From positions 1 through 64,000 of the forward strand of contig JAJPII010000004.1 of assembly GCA_021324825.1 (NCBI GenBank): a DNA stretch of 64,000 bases. The letters run 5' to 3'. Each line of letters starts with the position of its first letter. Positions within the stretch are counted from its first letter, which is position 1. Below are positions 8,375-16,270 of this stretch, in pieces. Origin of the DNA: Spartobacteria bacterium. Its GTDB lineage: Bacteria; Verrucomicrobiota; Verrucomicrobiia; Chthoniobacterales; Chthoniobacteraceae. The notes beneath the pieces are model-generated. The model saw nothing but the letters and a program-made list of their open reading frames with translations. It did no database searches and was not told the DNA's origin. Made by a program: the position numbers and the translations under genes.

Positions 8375-10159
8375 CTACGCCGCCTCGGCGGTTTCCTTGG
8401 CCGTGCTCCCCGCCAGCGAGAGGATGAGGTCGGTCTTCGAGATGCTGCCGATAAGCTTCTGGTCGTTATCGACCACGGGGATGCGCTCCCCTTCGTGCTG
8501 CGAGAAGGTCTTGAGCGCCTCGGCCAGCGAGACTTCCGGCGTGATGGTGACGAATTCATCCAGGACCAGGTCGCGCGCGGTGACGATGTTCGCGATCTCC
8601 GGCTGGTTCAGGTAGTTCTTGATGTCGTGCAGAGAGATCGCGCCCGCGAAATGCGAGTCCTTGTCCGTGACGTAGAGGTAATTGAAGCGGTTGGTCACGA
8701 AATTCTGCGCCACCTGTTCGAAGGAGGCCGTCACGAGGACGGACGCCGGGTTCTCCTTCATGAGACTGGCGACGCGCAGGCTGGCCATCTGCTGCTCGAA
8801 CAGGCCGCCGCCCTTGCGCTTGAGCGAGTCGGAGTAGATCGATTTCTTCTCGAAGCCGAGGCTCGTGTAGTACGCGATGACGCAACAGAGCATGAGCGGG
8901 AGGATGATCTGGTAGTCGAGCGTCAGTTCGAAGACCATGAGGATGGCCATGATGGGCGCGTGCGTCGTGGCCGCGAGGAAGGCCGCCATGCCGACGAGGG
9001 CCATGGCGCCCTGGCTCAAGGCCGTCGCGTGCCAGACGTGCGACACGCCCGCCCCGTAGATGTACCCGAGGCTCGCTCCGACGCAGAGCGTGGGCGTGAA
9101 GACGCCGCCCACCGCGCCGGAGCCGAACGTGGAAGCGGTCGCCAGCAACTTCAGCACGAGGATGTACAGCAGGCTCTTCCAGACCCAGTCGCCGCGCAGG
9201 ATCGACTGCGCCAGCGTGTAGCCGTTGCCGCAAACCTCCGGGTGCAGCATGGCCAAAAGCCCCACGCCCAGACCGCCGGCAGCCAGCCGCAACGGCAGCG
9301 GGAGCTTCGAGAGTTCGAAGACCTTCTCGCTCAGCTTCAGGCCGCGCAGGAAAACCGGGCCGGACACCCCGCAGATGATCCCCAGCAGGCAATACGGCAG
9401 GATTTCCCACGCCGAGTTCAAGCTGAACTCCGCGGTTTTGTAGAGCGCGTCCGGGCCGAAGAATTGCCGCACCGTCATCGTCGCCACGACGGAGGCGAAG
9501 ACGAGCGGGCCGAAGCTTTCCATCGCCATCGAGCCGAGCACGATCTCCGCGACGAAGAGCGACCCGGCTATCGGCGCATTGTAGGCGGAGGCGATGCCCG
9601 CCGCGGCGCCGCACGCGACAATGAGGCGCCGGCGCGGTATCGGCAGCTTGATGATCCGCCCCAGGGCCGAGGCGATCATGGCCGAAAGCTGGACGAGTGG
9701 CCCCTCCCTGCCGATGGACGCGCCCGAGGCGATGGAAAAGAGCGCGGAGAGCGACTTGATCAAGCTGATGCGCACTGGCACCGAGCCGTCGCCCAGCACC
9801 ACGGCCTCCATGTAATCGGTGCTCGACTTCGAGGAGATGCGCGTGGCGAGCAGGAGGCTGAACCCCGCGAGCAAACCGCCCATGGTCGGGATGAGCAGCC
9901 GCTGCCACCAGCCGAGCGCGGCAAACCCGGCGGCATAACCGCCGTGCTTCTGCGTGAAGACGAAGTTCAGGAAGTCCGACGCGAGCCGGAAGAGGATGGA
10001 AGACCACGCGCCAAGGAACCCGACGACGCCGGCCCAAAACAGCGTCGCCTGGACTTCGTTCGGGCGGATGATCTCCCCCAGCCACACCCGTACTTTCAGA
10101 AGGCGGATCAGCCGGTCGCTGGCGCGGGGTTTTTCCAGGGCGACGTCCGGCGCGTTCAT
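8375..10159 (-). CDS. ClC-family chloride channel/antiporter with two CBS domains
   Basis: A 594-residue protein: an 11-18-helix ClC membrane domain (about residues 30-440) followed by a CBS pair (about 450-580) that usually senses adenine nucleotides. The ClC motifs are GDGSVP (variant of GSGIP), GREGP with the gating glutamate kept, and GGVFTPTL (GxFxP). The retained glutamate allows either proton-coupled exchange or gated-channel activity. The start is ATG at 10159, which overlaps the EIIA stop by four bases (ATGA), so the two are translationally coupled. Position at the end of a mazG-EIIA operon suggests regulation of ion flux by a phosphotransfer protein (inference). Confidence 0.92.
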   Translation of the reverse strand: MNAPDVALEKPRASDRLIRLLKVRVWLGEIIRPNEVQATLFWAGVVGFLGAWSSILFRLASDFLNFVFTQKHGGYAAGFAALGWWQRLLIPTMGGLLAGFSLLLATRISSKSSTDYMEAVVLGDGSVPVRISLIKSLSALFSIASGASIGREGPLVQLSAMIASALGRIIKLPIPRRRLIVACGAAAGIASAYNAPIAGSLFVAEIVLGSMAMESFGPLVFASVVATMTVRQFFGPDALYKTAEFSLNSAWEILPYCLLGIICGVSGPVFLRGLKLSEKVFELSKLPLPLRLAAGGLGVGLLAMLHPEVCGNGYTLAQSILRGDWVWKSLLYILVLKLLATASTFGSGAVGGVFTPTLCVGASLGYIYGAGVSHVWHATALSQGAMALVGMAAFLAATTHAPIMAILMVFELTLDYQIILPLMLCCVIAYYTSLGFEKKSIYSDSLKRKGGGLFEQQMASLRVASLMKENPASVLVTASFEQVAQNFVTNRFNYLYVTDKDSHFAGAISLHDIKNYLNQPEIANIVTARDLVLDEFVTITPEVSLAEALKTFSQHEGERIPVVDNDQKLIGSISKTDLILSLAGSTAKETAEAA

Positions 10160-10608
10160 GTGCCGGAGACGCCGAAGCACTTCAATATCGCCTCCGGCGT
10201 GTCGGCCCGGACGAGGGCTTCGTAAGTCGCGGCCTGCTTGACGTTGCGGGCGAGGAAGCCGAGCACCATCAGGTATTCCTGTATCTTCGTCTTCGGCGTG
10301 CCGATCAGGAAAAGGAGGCGTATCGGCCCGTTGTCCGAGGCGATCCCCTTCTGGCTGCGGCCCACCGCCAGCACGATGTCCGACACGCACGGCGTCCTGG
10401 CGTGCGGGAAGGATACGCCGGAGGAAAGCGCCGTGGGGCTTTCATCCTCCCGCAAAAGCACGGCCTGGCGGAAGCCTTCTGTGTCGAGCATGCGGTTGTC
10501 GCCGTTCATGCTGTGAACCAGTTCGTGGATTGCCGGGCGATATTGCTCGGCTTCTAAATTGAGATTGAAGACGGCGCTCTTTAGGACATCGGCGCAGGAA
10601 ATCTTCAT
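10156..10608 (-). CDS. PTS EIIA domain protein (PtsN-like)
   Basis: A 150-residue single-domain protein of the PTS fructose/mannitol/nitrogen EIIA family. The phospho-acceptor His69 sits in GVSFPHART, the family signature. No EIIB or EIIC sugar-transport domain is attached or nearby, which points to a regulatory EIIA of the EIIA-Ntr type rather than a sugar importer. The start overlaps mazG by four bases and the stop overlaps the ClC gene by four. In Proteobacteria, EIIA-Ntr controls potassium transport through direct protein contacts. A similar role for the coupled ClC is inference. EI and HPr must be encoded elsewhere. Confidence 0.85.
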   Translation of the reverse strand: MKISCADVLKSAVFNLNLEAEQYRPAIHELVHSMNGDNRMLDTEGFRQAVLLREDESPTALSSGVSFPHARTPCVSDIVLAVGRSQKGIASDNGPIRLLFLIGTPKTKIQEYLMVLGFLARNVKQAATYEALVRADTPEAILKCFGVSGT

Positions 10609-11354
10609 ACGGCAGCCTTTACCTGTTCCCAGATGGCGTCCAGTTCCTCCATCTTCACCCGGCCCATCGTTTCGCCCCGCTGCTCGACCACTTTCTCCAT
10701 CGCGTGAAACCGGGAGAGGAATTTCCCCGTCGCCCTTTGCAAGGCGACTTCCGAGTCGATCCCCGCCTTGCGCGCAAGGTTTACCACCGAAAAGAGAAGA
10801 TCGCCTATCTCCTCCTCCAACTCCCCCTGCCCCGCTTCCTCGACTTCCGCCAGCTCCTCGCGGATTTTCGAGAACACCCCTTCGATATTCTCCCAGTCGA
10901 ACCCGACCCGCGCGGCGCGCGTCTGCATCTTCTGCGCCCGCATCAGCGCGGGCAGCCCCGGCGCGTCCCGCACCGTGGATTGTCCGGCCTTCTCGCCGCG
11001 CTTGATCGTGTCCCACTGCCGCAGGACGGCGTCGGAATCCGCCAGCTTCGTCCCGCCGAAAACATGGGGATGCCTGCGGACCAGCTTCTCCGCCACGACG
11101 CGCGCGACCTCGTCGAAACCGAAACGCCCGGTCTCGGAGGAAATCTGGCTGTGCATCACGACCTGGAGAAGAAGATCGCCCAGTTCCTCGCAAAGCTCCG
11201 CGTCCTCCGCGCGGTCGATGGCCTCGACGACTTCGTAAGCTTCTTCCACGAGATCGGCGCGCAGGCTGGCGTGGGTTTGTTCGCGATCCCAAGGGCAGCC
11301 GTCCGGCGCCCGCAGCCGCGCGACGATCTCCCGCAATTCGAGGAGGGCGTCCAT
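10605..11354 (-). CDS. mazG: Nucleoside triphosphate pyrophosphohydrolase MazG
   Basis: A 249-residue protein of full MazG length with two tandem MazG domains. Each carries the EExxE...ExxD metal-binding pattern: first DLVEEAYEVVEAI followed by CEELGDLLLQ, then KIREELAEVEEA followed by EEEIGDLLFSVV. It hydrolyses (d)NTPs to monophosphates and pyrophosphate and can lower ppGpp-related stress signals. The start is ATG at 11354, which shares one base with the stop of the upstream rhomboid-like gene. The next gene, EIIA, begins inside its last codon. A longer in-frame reading upstream is the shadow of the rhomboid gene. Confidence 0.93.
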   Translation of the reverse strand: MDALLELREIVARLRAPDGCPWDREQTHASLRADLVEEAYEVVEAIDRAEDAELCEELGDLLLQVVMHSQISSETGRFGFDEVARVVAEKLVRRHPHVFGGTKLADSDAVLRQWDTIKRGEKAGQSTVRDAPGLPALMRAQKMQTRAARVGFDWENIEGVFSKIREELAEVEEAGQGELEEEIGDLLFSVVNLARKAGIDSEVALQRATGKFLSRFHAMEKVVEQRGETMGRVKMEELDAIWEQVKAAV

Positions 11355-12244
11355 CAACCCACTCCCCGCGGCTTGTTCAGGACATCGCGCACCCGCTCGA
11401 GCTTCTCGCGTTCCGCACGGGAGAGGCTCGCCAGGCCGTGCTTGGATATTTTGTCCAGGAGCGGGTCGATGGAGGCCATGACGTCTTCCTCCTCCGGCGG
11501 CGGCGCCCGGCGGACCTTGCGCGGAGGGGGCGGAGGCTCGCGCCTGGGAGCGGCCCGCTGGAAGCGCTCGAAGGTAGGGAACCCGCGTGCGTAATCCATA
11601 TAAAGAAACGCGCCCGCCGCGCTGCTCCAAAGGACGGCGAGTTCCGCCGTATCCCTCCCCGACAGCGCCTGGAGCGAGTAGATGGCGAGGAATATGAGCG
11701 CCAGCCACTTCACCTTGACGCCAAAGAAAAACTCAACCCCGGGGTAAATCGCCGCGAAAGCGAGGAAGATGGAAAAATTCAAGACTTGCTCGCCGCGATA
11801 GACGCTGGGAACCCAGATGCCGAGGGCCGAAAGCACGCAAGGGGGCAGGAGGAGCAGGACGAAAAAAAGGAGGATGAACGCGCGGCGCCCGATGAATTTC
11901 TCCACCTCCCTGCCGAACCACGCGAGGAGGAACATATCGACGGCGAACCAGATGCTCGGCTCGTTCAAAAAAGCATAGGTGGCGAACCGCCAGAACTGGA
12001 AGCCGCGAACCGCGTCCGAGCGGAAGAGGAGGGCGGAAGTGACGCCAAAGCGCGTCCCGGGCGAGACAAGCGCCAGCGCGGCCATCGCCCCGCAAAATAG
12101 GATGACCAGCAAGGTCGAGACGTGGAGGGGGTATTGCCCTATCCACCCGACCGGCCCGTAATCATCTGACTTCCTGAACCGGATCATGCTGGCGGTTCCG
12201 AGCATGGCAGACGCCGCGCGATAAAGCAAGGAGGAGGCGGGCAT
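11354..12244 (-). CDS. Rhomboid-like membrane protein, probably not proteolytic
   Basis: A 296-residue protein with about six membrane helices in residues 40-220. A cytoplasmic tail follows with a proline/arginine-rich stretch (REPPPPPRKVRRAPPPEEED) and a short helix ISKHGLASLSRAEREKLERV, a motif often found at the C-terminus of bacterial rhomboid-like proteins. The pattern WRFATYAFLNEPSIWFAVDM...GREVEKFIG aligns with the rhomboid core, but the active-site GxSG serine and the paired histidines are not seen, so it is likely a pseudoprotease. Start codon at 12244; ATG codons at residues 14 and 19 are alternatives. First gene of the mazG-EIIA-ClC operon. Confidence 0.65.
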   Translation of the reverse strand: MPASSLLYRAASAMLGTASMIRFRKSDDYGPVGWIGQYPLHVSTLLVILFCGAMAALALVSPGTRFGVTSALLFRSDAVRGFQFWRFATYAFLNEPSIWFAVDMFLLAWFGREVEKFIGRRAFILLFFVLLLLPPCVLSALGIWVPSVYRGEQVLNFSIFLAFAAIYPGVEFFFGVKVKWLALIFLAIYSLQALSGRDTAELAVLWSSAAGAFLYMDYARGFPTFERFQRAAPRREPPPPPRKVRRAPPPEEEDVMASIDPLLDKISKHGLASLSRAEREKLERVRDVLNKPRGVG

Positions 12245-12280
12245 TGCTTCTTGGGCGGGGGGCTGTCACTCTCCGAGGCG

Positions 12281-13657
12281 ATGCAATTCGTAAACCTGAC
12301 GCGGAAGGTGGAGATCGGCGCGAATTGCTACTGCCTCACCGCGGCGGGGAAGAATATCGTGCTGGACTGCGGCATGCATCCCAAGGCCGACGGCGAGGAA
12401 GCCCTGCCGAACCTCGACCTGCTCGGCGAGGACGCGGTCGACGCCGTCTTCCTCTCCCACGCGCACCATGACCACCTCGGCTCGCTGCCCGTGCTGATGC
12501 GCCGCCAGCGCCGCGCATCCGTCCTCATGACGGACGCAACCCGCCGCCTCTCCGACATCATGCTTCACAACTCGGTCAACGTGATGTGCAAGAAACGGGA
12601 GGACGACGGCGTCACCGCTTACCCGCTCTTCACCCACCGCGACGTGGAGTCGGGCGCGAAACGCTGGCAAAGCTGTCCGCTCCGACACCCCTGCTCGCTG
12701 GAAGGCGAGCGGCTCAGGCTCGGCGAGAAGGAAGACGTGACCTTCGAGCTTTTCGAAGCGGGCCACATCCTCGGCTCGGCGGGCGTCCTCATCCGCGCCG
12801 AGGGAAAAGCCGTCTTCTACTCCGGCGATGTGAATTTCGAAGATCAGAGCATCTCGCGCGCGGCGCGTTTCCCGGAGGAACCGGTGGATGTGATGATCAT
12901 CGAAACGACCAGGGGCGACCGCGCGACGCCTCCCGGCTTCACGCGCGAAGCGGAGGAGGCGCGGTTCGCGCAAGCCTTGCGAACCCGCCTGGAGCGCGGG
13001 GCCGCCGTCCTCATCCCCCTGTTCGCGCTGGGCAAAACGCAGGAGATGCTCGCCATGCTCCACAAATTCCGCCGCAAAGGGCGGCTGCCCATCGTCCCGG
13101 TCTATATAGGCGGCCTGAGCACGAAGCTGACCGAGATTTACGACAAGCTCGCTTCCTCCTCGCCCCGCCATCAGCCCGAGCTTCAATTGCTGCATTCGGT
13201 CGCCCCGTTCGTCCTGGCGGGGCGCGCCGCGGGCGAAACCCCCATCGGCAGAGGGAAAATCTACGGACTATCGAGCGGCATGATGACCGAGAAAACGCTC
13301 TCCAACGGCTTCGCACGGCGTATGCTCGGCAGCCCGGAACAGGCGCTCTTCTTCGTCGGCTACGCGGACCCGGATTCGCCCGCGGGAAAAATAAAGGCCG
13401 CCCGCCCCGGCGACAAGATCACGCTGGACCCCGCGTTTGCCCCGCAGGAATTGCGATGCGATGTCGAGGAATTCAACTTCAGCGCGCACGCCTCGCGGGA
13501 GAGCATCCTGGCGTATATAAACCGGATCGCGCCCAAAAAAATCATCCTGGTTCACGGCGACCCGGCGGCGGTGGAATGGTTCAGGCAAACGCTCTCCCAG
13601 AGCCTGCCCGGGAGCGAGGTCATCTGCCCGGAACCCGGCGTGCGCTTCGAGATTTAG
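12281..13657 (+). CDS. Metallo-beta-lactamase/beta-CASP ribonuclease
   Basis: A 458-residue enzyme of the beta-CASP branch of the metallo-beta-lactamase fold (relatives of CPSF-73 and bacterial RNA exonucleases). The di-metal motif HxHxDH is at residues 60-65 in SHAHHDHLG. Later metal ligands are GHILGSAG, YSGDVN, and a C-terminal SAHASRE and HGDP. The beta-CASP insert spans about residues 210-400. ATG at 12281 gives the expected N-terminus; a TTG 30 bases earlier is less likely. It is probably a cytoplasmic RNA-processing nuclease. Its stop directly abuts the stop of the convergent GT2 gene. Confidence 0.88.
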   Translation: MQFVNLTRKVEIGANCYCLTAAGKNIVLDCGMHPKADGEEALPNLDLLGEDAVDAVFLSHAHHDHLGSLPVLMRRQRRASVLMTDATRRLSDIMLHNSVNVMCKKREDDGVTAYPLFTHRDVESGAKRWQSCPLRHPCSLEGERLRLGEKEDVTFELFEAGHILGSAGVLIRAEGKAVFYSGDVNFEDQSISRAARFPEEPVDVMIIETTRGDRATPPGFTREAEEARFAQALRTRLERGAAVLIPLFALGKTQEMLAMLHKFRRKGRLPIVPVYIGGLSTKLTEIYDKLASSSPRHQPELQLLHSVAPFVLAGRAAGETPIGRGKIYGLSSGMMTEKTLSNGFARRMLGSPEQALFFVGYADPDSPAGKIKAARPGDKITLDPAFAPQELRCDVEEFNFSAHASRESILAYINRIAPKKIILVHGDPAAVEWFRQTLSQSLPGSEVICPEPGVRFEI

Positions 13658-14647
13658 CTAGCCCTTCTCCTGTTCGAGAATGTCGCTGATCGGCGACGGG
13701 GGGACTTCCATCATATCCAGCACGACGGCCTGGAGGAGCATCTGGAAACCGAGAATCATCGGGAGCATCGCAAGGGCCACGGTGCCAGCGCTCTGTTCGT
13801 GGCCCACCGCGATGTTCTGGCTCCAGCGGTACGCGCCGAACGCGCCGCCGCCGAAGAAGAGCAGGCTGCCGGTGATGAGGAAGATGGTGACAATGTTGAT
13901 GTCGTAGATGAAATACCGCCACCAGATGCGGTGGAAGAAACCAGCGAGCAGTTTCATCGGGAAGGAGGTGAGCGCCTTGAACGGATTCAGAGAACTCGGC
14001 TCGTCGCCGTATTTGGCGGGGATGGGGATGTCAACGGCGACCGCGCGGACGACGTTGAGTTGCACGAGGAGGCTGATCTCGAAGAAATACCGCGAGTCGA
14101 GCAGGTGGAAATTGACGAGGCCGAGGGCGTTGCGGCGCACGGCGAAAAACCCGTTCGTCGGATCGGAGAGATGCCAGAAGCCGCTCGCCGCCTTGGTAAG
14201 AAGGGTGAGGCCGAAATTCCCGAACCGGCGCGTGGGGGGCATCGACTGCAAGGCGCGCAGGTCGTAAAAGCGGTTGCCCTTCGCGAAATCGGCCTTCCCC
14301 TTCGCGAGCGGGGCGATGAGCCTGCCGAGGTAGCGCGCTTCCATCTGCCCGTCGCTGTCCATCTTCACGATGATGTCCGCGCCGGCCTCCAGAGCGGCCT
14401 TGAAGCCGGTGATCGTGGCGCCGCCGACGCCTTGGTTTTTCTCGTGGAAGAGGATCTTCAGCTTCGGATGAACGAAGGATTTCTGAAGGAACGCGCCGGA
14501 TTCCTCCGGGCACCGGTCGTCCACGACGATGACGTCATCGACCAGGTCGACAAGGGGACGCACGACGCCCTCGACCTGGTACCGCACGCGGTACGCGGGC
14601 AGCACCACCGCCACGCGCGGAGGACGTTGCGGTTCAAGCACCGTCAT
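13658..14647 (-). CDS. Family 2 glycosyltransferase with two C-terminal membrane helices
   Basis: A 329-residue enzyme of the GT2 polyprenyl-phosphate sugar transferase type. The GT-A core covers residues about 10-230 with VVLPAYRV at the nucleotide-binding start, DDVIVVDDRCPE, and the DxD-type metal motif MDSDGQ. Two hydrophobic segments near residues 245-310 anchor it in the inner membrane, as in DPM1/ArnC-like enzymes that load a sugar onto undecaprenyl phosphate. The start overlaps the deacetylase stop by four bases. It belongs to the glycan cluster and could supply lipid-linked sugar to the GT39-like membrane protein upstream (inference). Confidence 0.88.
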   Translation of the reverse strand: MTVLEPQRPPRVAVVLPAYRVRYQVEGVVRPLVDLVDDVIVVDDRCPEESGAFLQKSFVHPKLKILFHEKNQGVGGATITGFKAALEAGADIIVKMDSDGQMEARYLGRLIAPLAKGKADFAKGNRFYDLRALQSMPPTRRFGNFGLTLLTKAASGFWHLSDPTNGFFAVRRNALGLVNFHLLDSRYFFEISLLVQLNVVRAVAVDIPIPAKYGDEPSSLNPFKALTSFPMKLLAGFFHRIWWRYFIYDINIVTIFLITGSLLFFGGGAFGAYRWSQNIAVGHEQSAGTVALAMLPMILGFQMLLQAVVLDMMEVPPSPISDILEQEKG

Positions 14648-15450
14648 ACCCGCGATACATATTCCGCATAGGTCATTATCTTAAACCCGGATGCCGTCAG
14701 GGATTCAAGCCTTTCGATGGTGCGGCCGCGGTTTATATAGAGCAGGGCGTTCAGGACGCGGTTGCCCCGCACGCCGCGGTTCATGACGCGCTCCTGCCGC
14801 GTGTCGACGTCGTAGGGGTGGAAATAACCGAGCACCGGCTCGCCCCGGCGCGCGAACGCCGCGAACCGGCTCCGGATGAACCCGAAGGGCAGGCAGCGGA
14901 AATACGTCCCCGCGCCGAGCGGCACTTCGAGCGGGCCGAACCGGGCGAGCGTGACGGGCAGCTCCAGCACGCCGTTGATCCGCCGGGGTTTGTTGGTGAA
15001 GCCGGGCCAGCCGTGCAACGGATTCCGCGCGGGCAGCACGGAACTGGAATATTGAAAACCGAGACCGGCCAGGACTTCGTAGGCCCACCGGGTTTTTTCC
15101 GTCAAGGAAAGGATGGGCGCGCGGAAGCCCTTCACCTCCCCGGCGTCGCGGAGGGCGTCGAGATTCCGCGAGAGATCGTCGCGCAATGAGGCCGGCGTGT
15201 ATTCATCCAGGGGGAGATGGCGGTGGGTATGGCAGCCGATCTCGTGCCCTTCGGCGGCGATGGCACGCACGGTTTCGGGAAATTTTTTCGCCACTTCGCC
15301 GACGACAAAAAACGTGGCCTTCATCTTATGCCGCCGCAGGAAGGCGAGGTAAATCTCCGCCAGCTCGGGAAGCGGCGTGAGCCGAAAGACGCGAGCCGGG
15401 TTTGCCGCCTGGAATTCCTCCAGATCAACGCTGAACAGAAAAACGGCCAT
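14644..15450 (-). CDS. Polysaccharide deacetylase (NodB domain)
   Basis: A 268-residue NodB-fold carbohydrate esterase. The visible motifs are SVDLEEF (catalytic base and metal Asp), HEIGCHTHRH (metal-binding His pair), RAPILS, and a late YFHPYD with the catalytic His. No signal peptide is seen, so it may act on a cytoplasmic or lipid-linked saccharide. The ATG at 15450 overlaps the stop of the epimerase gene by one base (TGATG). It lies between an epimerase and a GT2, consistent with trimming N-acetyl or O-acetyl groups during glycan assembly. The substrate is not shown. Confidence 0.88.
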   Translation of the reverse strand: MAVFLFSVDLEEFQAANPARVFRLTPLPELAEIYLAFLRRHKMKATFFVVGEVAKKFPETVRAIAAEGHEIGCHTHRHLPLDEYTPASLRDDLSRNLDALRDAGEVKGFRAPILSLTEKTRWAYEVLAGLGFQYSSSVLPARNPLHGWPGFTNKPRRINGVLELPVTLARFGPLEVPLGAGTYFRCLPFGFIRSRFAAFARRGEPVLGYFHPYDVDTRQERVMNRGVRGNRVLNALLYINRGRTIERLESLTASGFKIMTYAEYVSRV

Positions 15451-16268
15451 CACTCAAAGCGCCGGAAGGAAGCGTTCACGCCGGGCGGGAGGGCGAAATC
15501 CGGCGCGGCGTTTTGATACACCATGCCGATGAGACTGTCGCTGCGGAAGGGCGCGGGCAGCCGCAGGGCCTCCAGCGTTTTCAAGCCGAGATAAATCAGC
15601 CGCCACGGAATGGGGATGAACCGGACCTCTCTTTCCTTCCGCGCGGCGATGCGCCGGATGATGTCGCGCAACGGGACTTTTTCCGGGTACGCGGCGGTTA
15701 CGGGAAAAGCGGGAACCGGCGTCTCCCTTTGGCAGAGGAGGAACACGAACCGGGCGAGGTCTTCATCGTGGACGAGATACTGCGGGTAGGAGCCGTCGCC
15801 AATCATCGGCAGCAGCTTCCCGGCGCCGGCGGCCCGCTCCAGCGCGGCCATCATGCCGCCCGGCTTCGCGCCGTACACCAGCCCGGGACGCACCGCCGCG
15901 CAACCCATTTGGAGCGCCGCGTTTTCGGTCAGCGTCTTGGCCTTGCCGTAAAGCGACCGGCACCCCGCGAACGCGCTGACCGAAGAGATGAACACCGCGC
16001 GGGAAACCCCATGTCGCCGGGCTGTTTTCAACAGGCGGACGCTTCCGTCCACGTTGACCCGCCGCATCTCTTCCCAGCCCGCGCTTCGGAAGTCGTAGGC
16101 GCAATGCACCAGGGCGTCCACGTTGCCCCACGCGATCTTTTCCGGGTCGGCGTTCAAATCCCACCCCGCGCGCCGGTTCAAGTGCAGGACCTCCCATCCT
16201 TGCGCTTCGAAATGGCGCGCGATCGCCGAACCCACGTACCCCGTCGAACCAGTGATCGCGCAACGCAT
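15450..16268 (-). CDS. NAD(P)-dependent sugar epimerase/dehydratase (extended SDR)
   Basis: A 272-residue short-chain dehydrogenase of the extended (epimerase) type. It has the dinucleotide motif GSTGYVGSAI at the N-terminus, VHCAYD at the end of the fourth strand, a catalytic Ser in ISSVSAF, and the YxxxK pair in SLYGKAK. The reaction on a nucleotide or lipid-linked sugar cannot be specified. The start is ATG at 16268, two bases after the GMC oxidoreductase stop; the open frame further upstream is a shadow of that gene. Its stop is coupled to the deacetylase start. Part of the glycan cluster. Confidence 0.85.
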   Translation of the reverse strand: MRCAITGSTGYVGSAIARHFEAQGWEVLHLNRRAGWDLNADPEKIAWGNVDALVHCAYDFRSAGWEEMRRVNVDGSVRLLKTARRHGVSRAVFISSVSAFAGCRSLYGKAKTLTENAALQMGCAAVRPGLVYGAKPGGMMAALERAAGAGKLLPMIGDGSYPQYLVHDEDLARFVFLLCQRETPVPAFPVTAAYPEKVPLRDIIRRIAARKEREVRFIPIPWRLIYLGLKTLEALRLPAPFRSDSLIGMVYQNAAPDFALPPGVNASFRRFE

Positions 16269-16270
16269 GG

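Noticed and set aside
8495-10225. A 576-codon plus-strand frame opposite the ClC gene
   Set aside because: Composition is that of an antisense shadow; the ClC protein is clear on the other strand.
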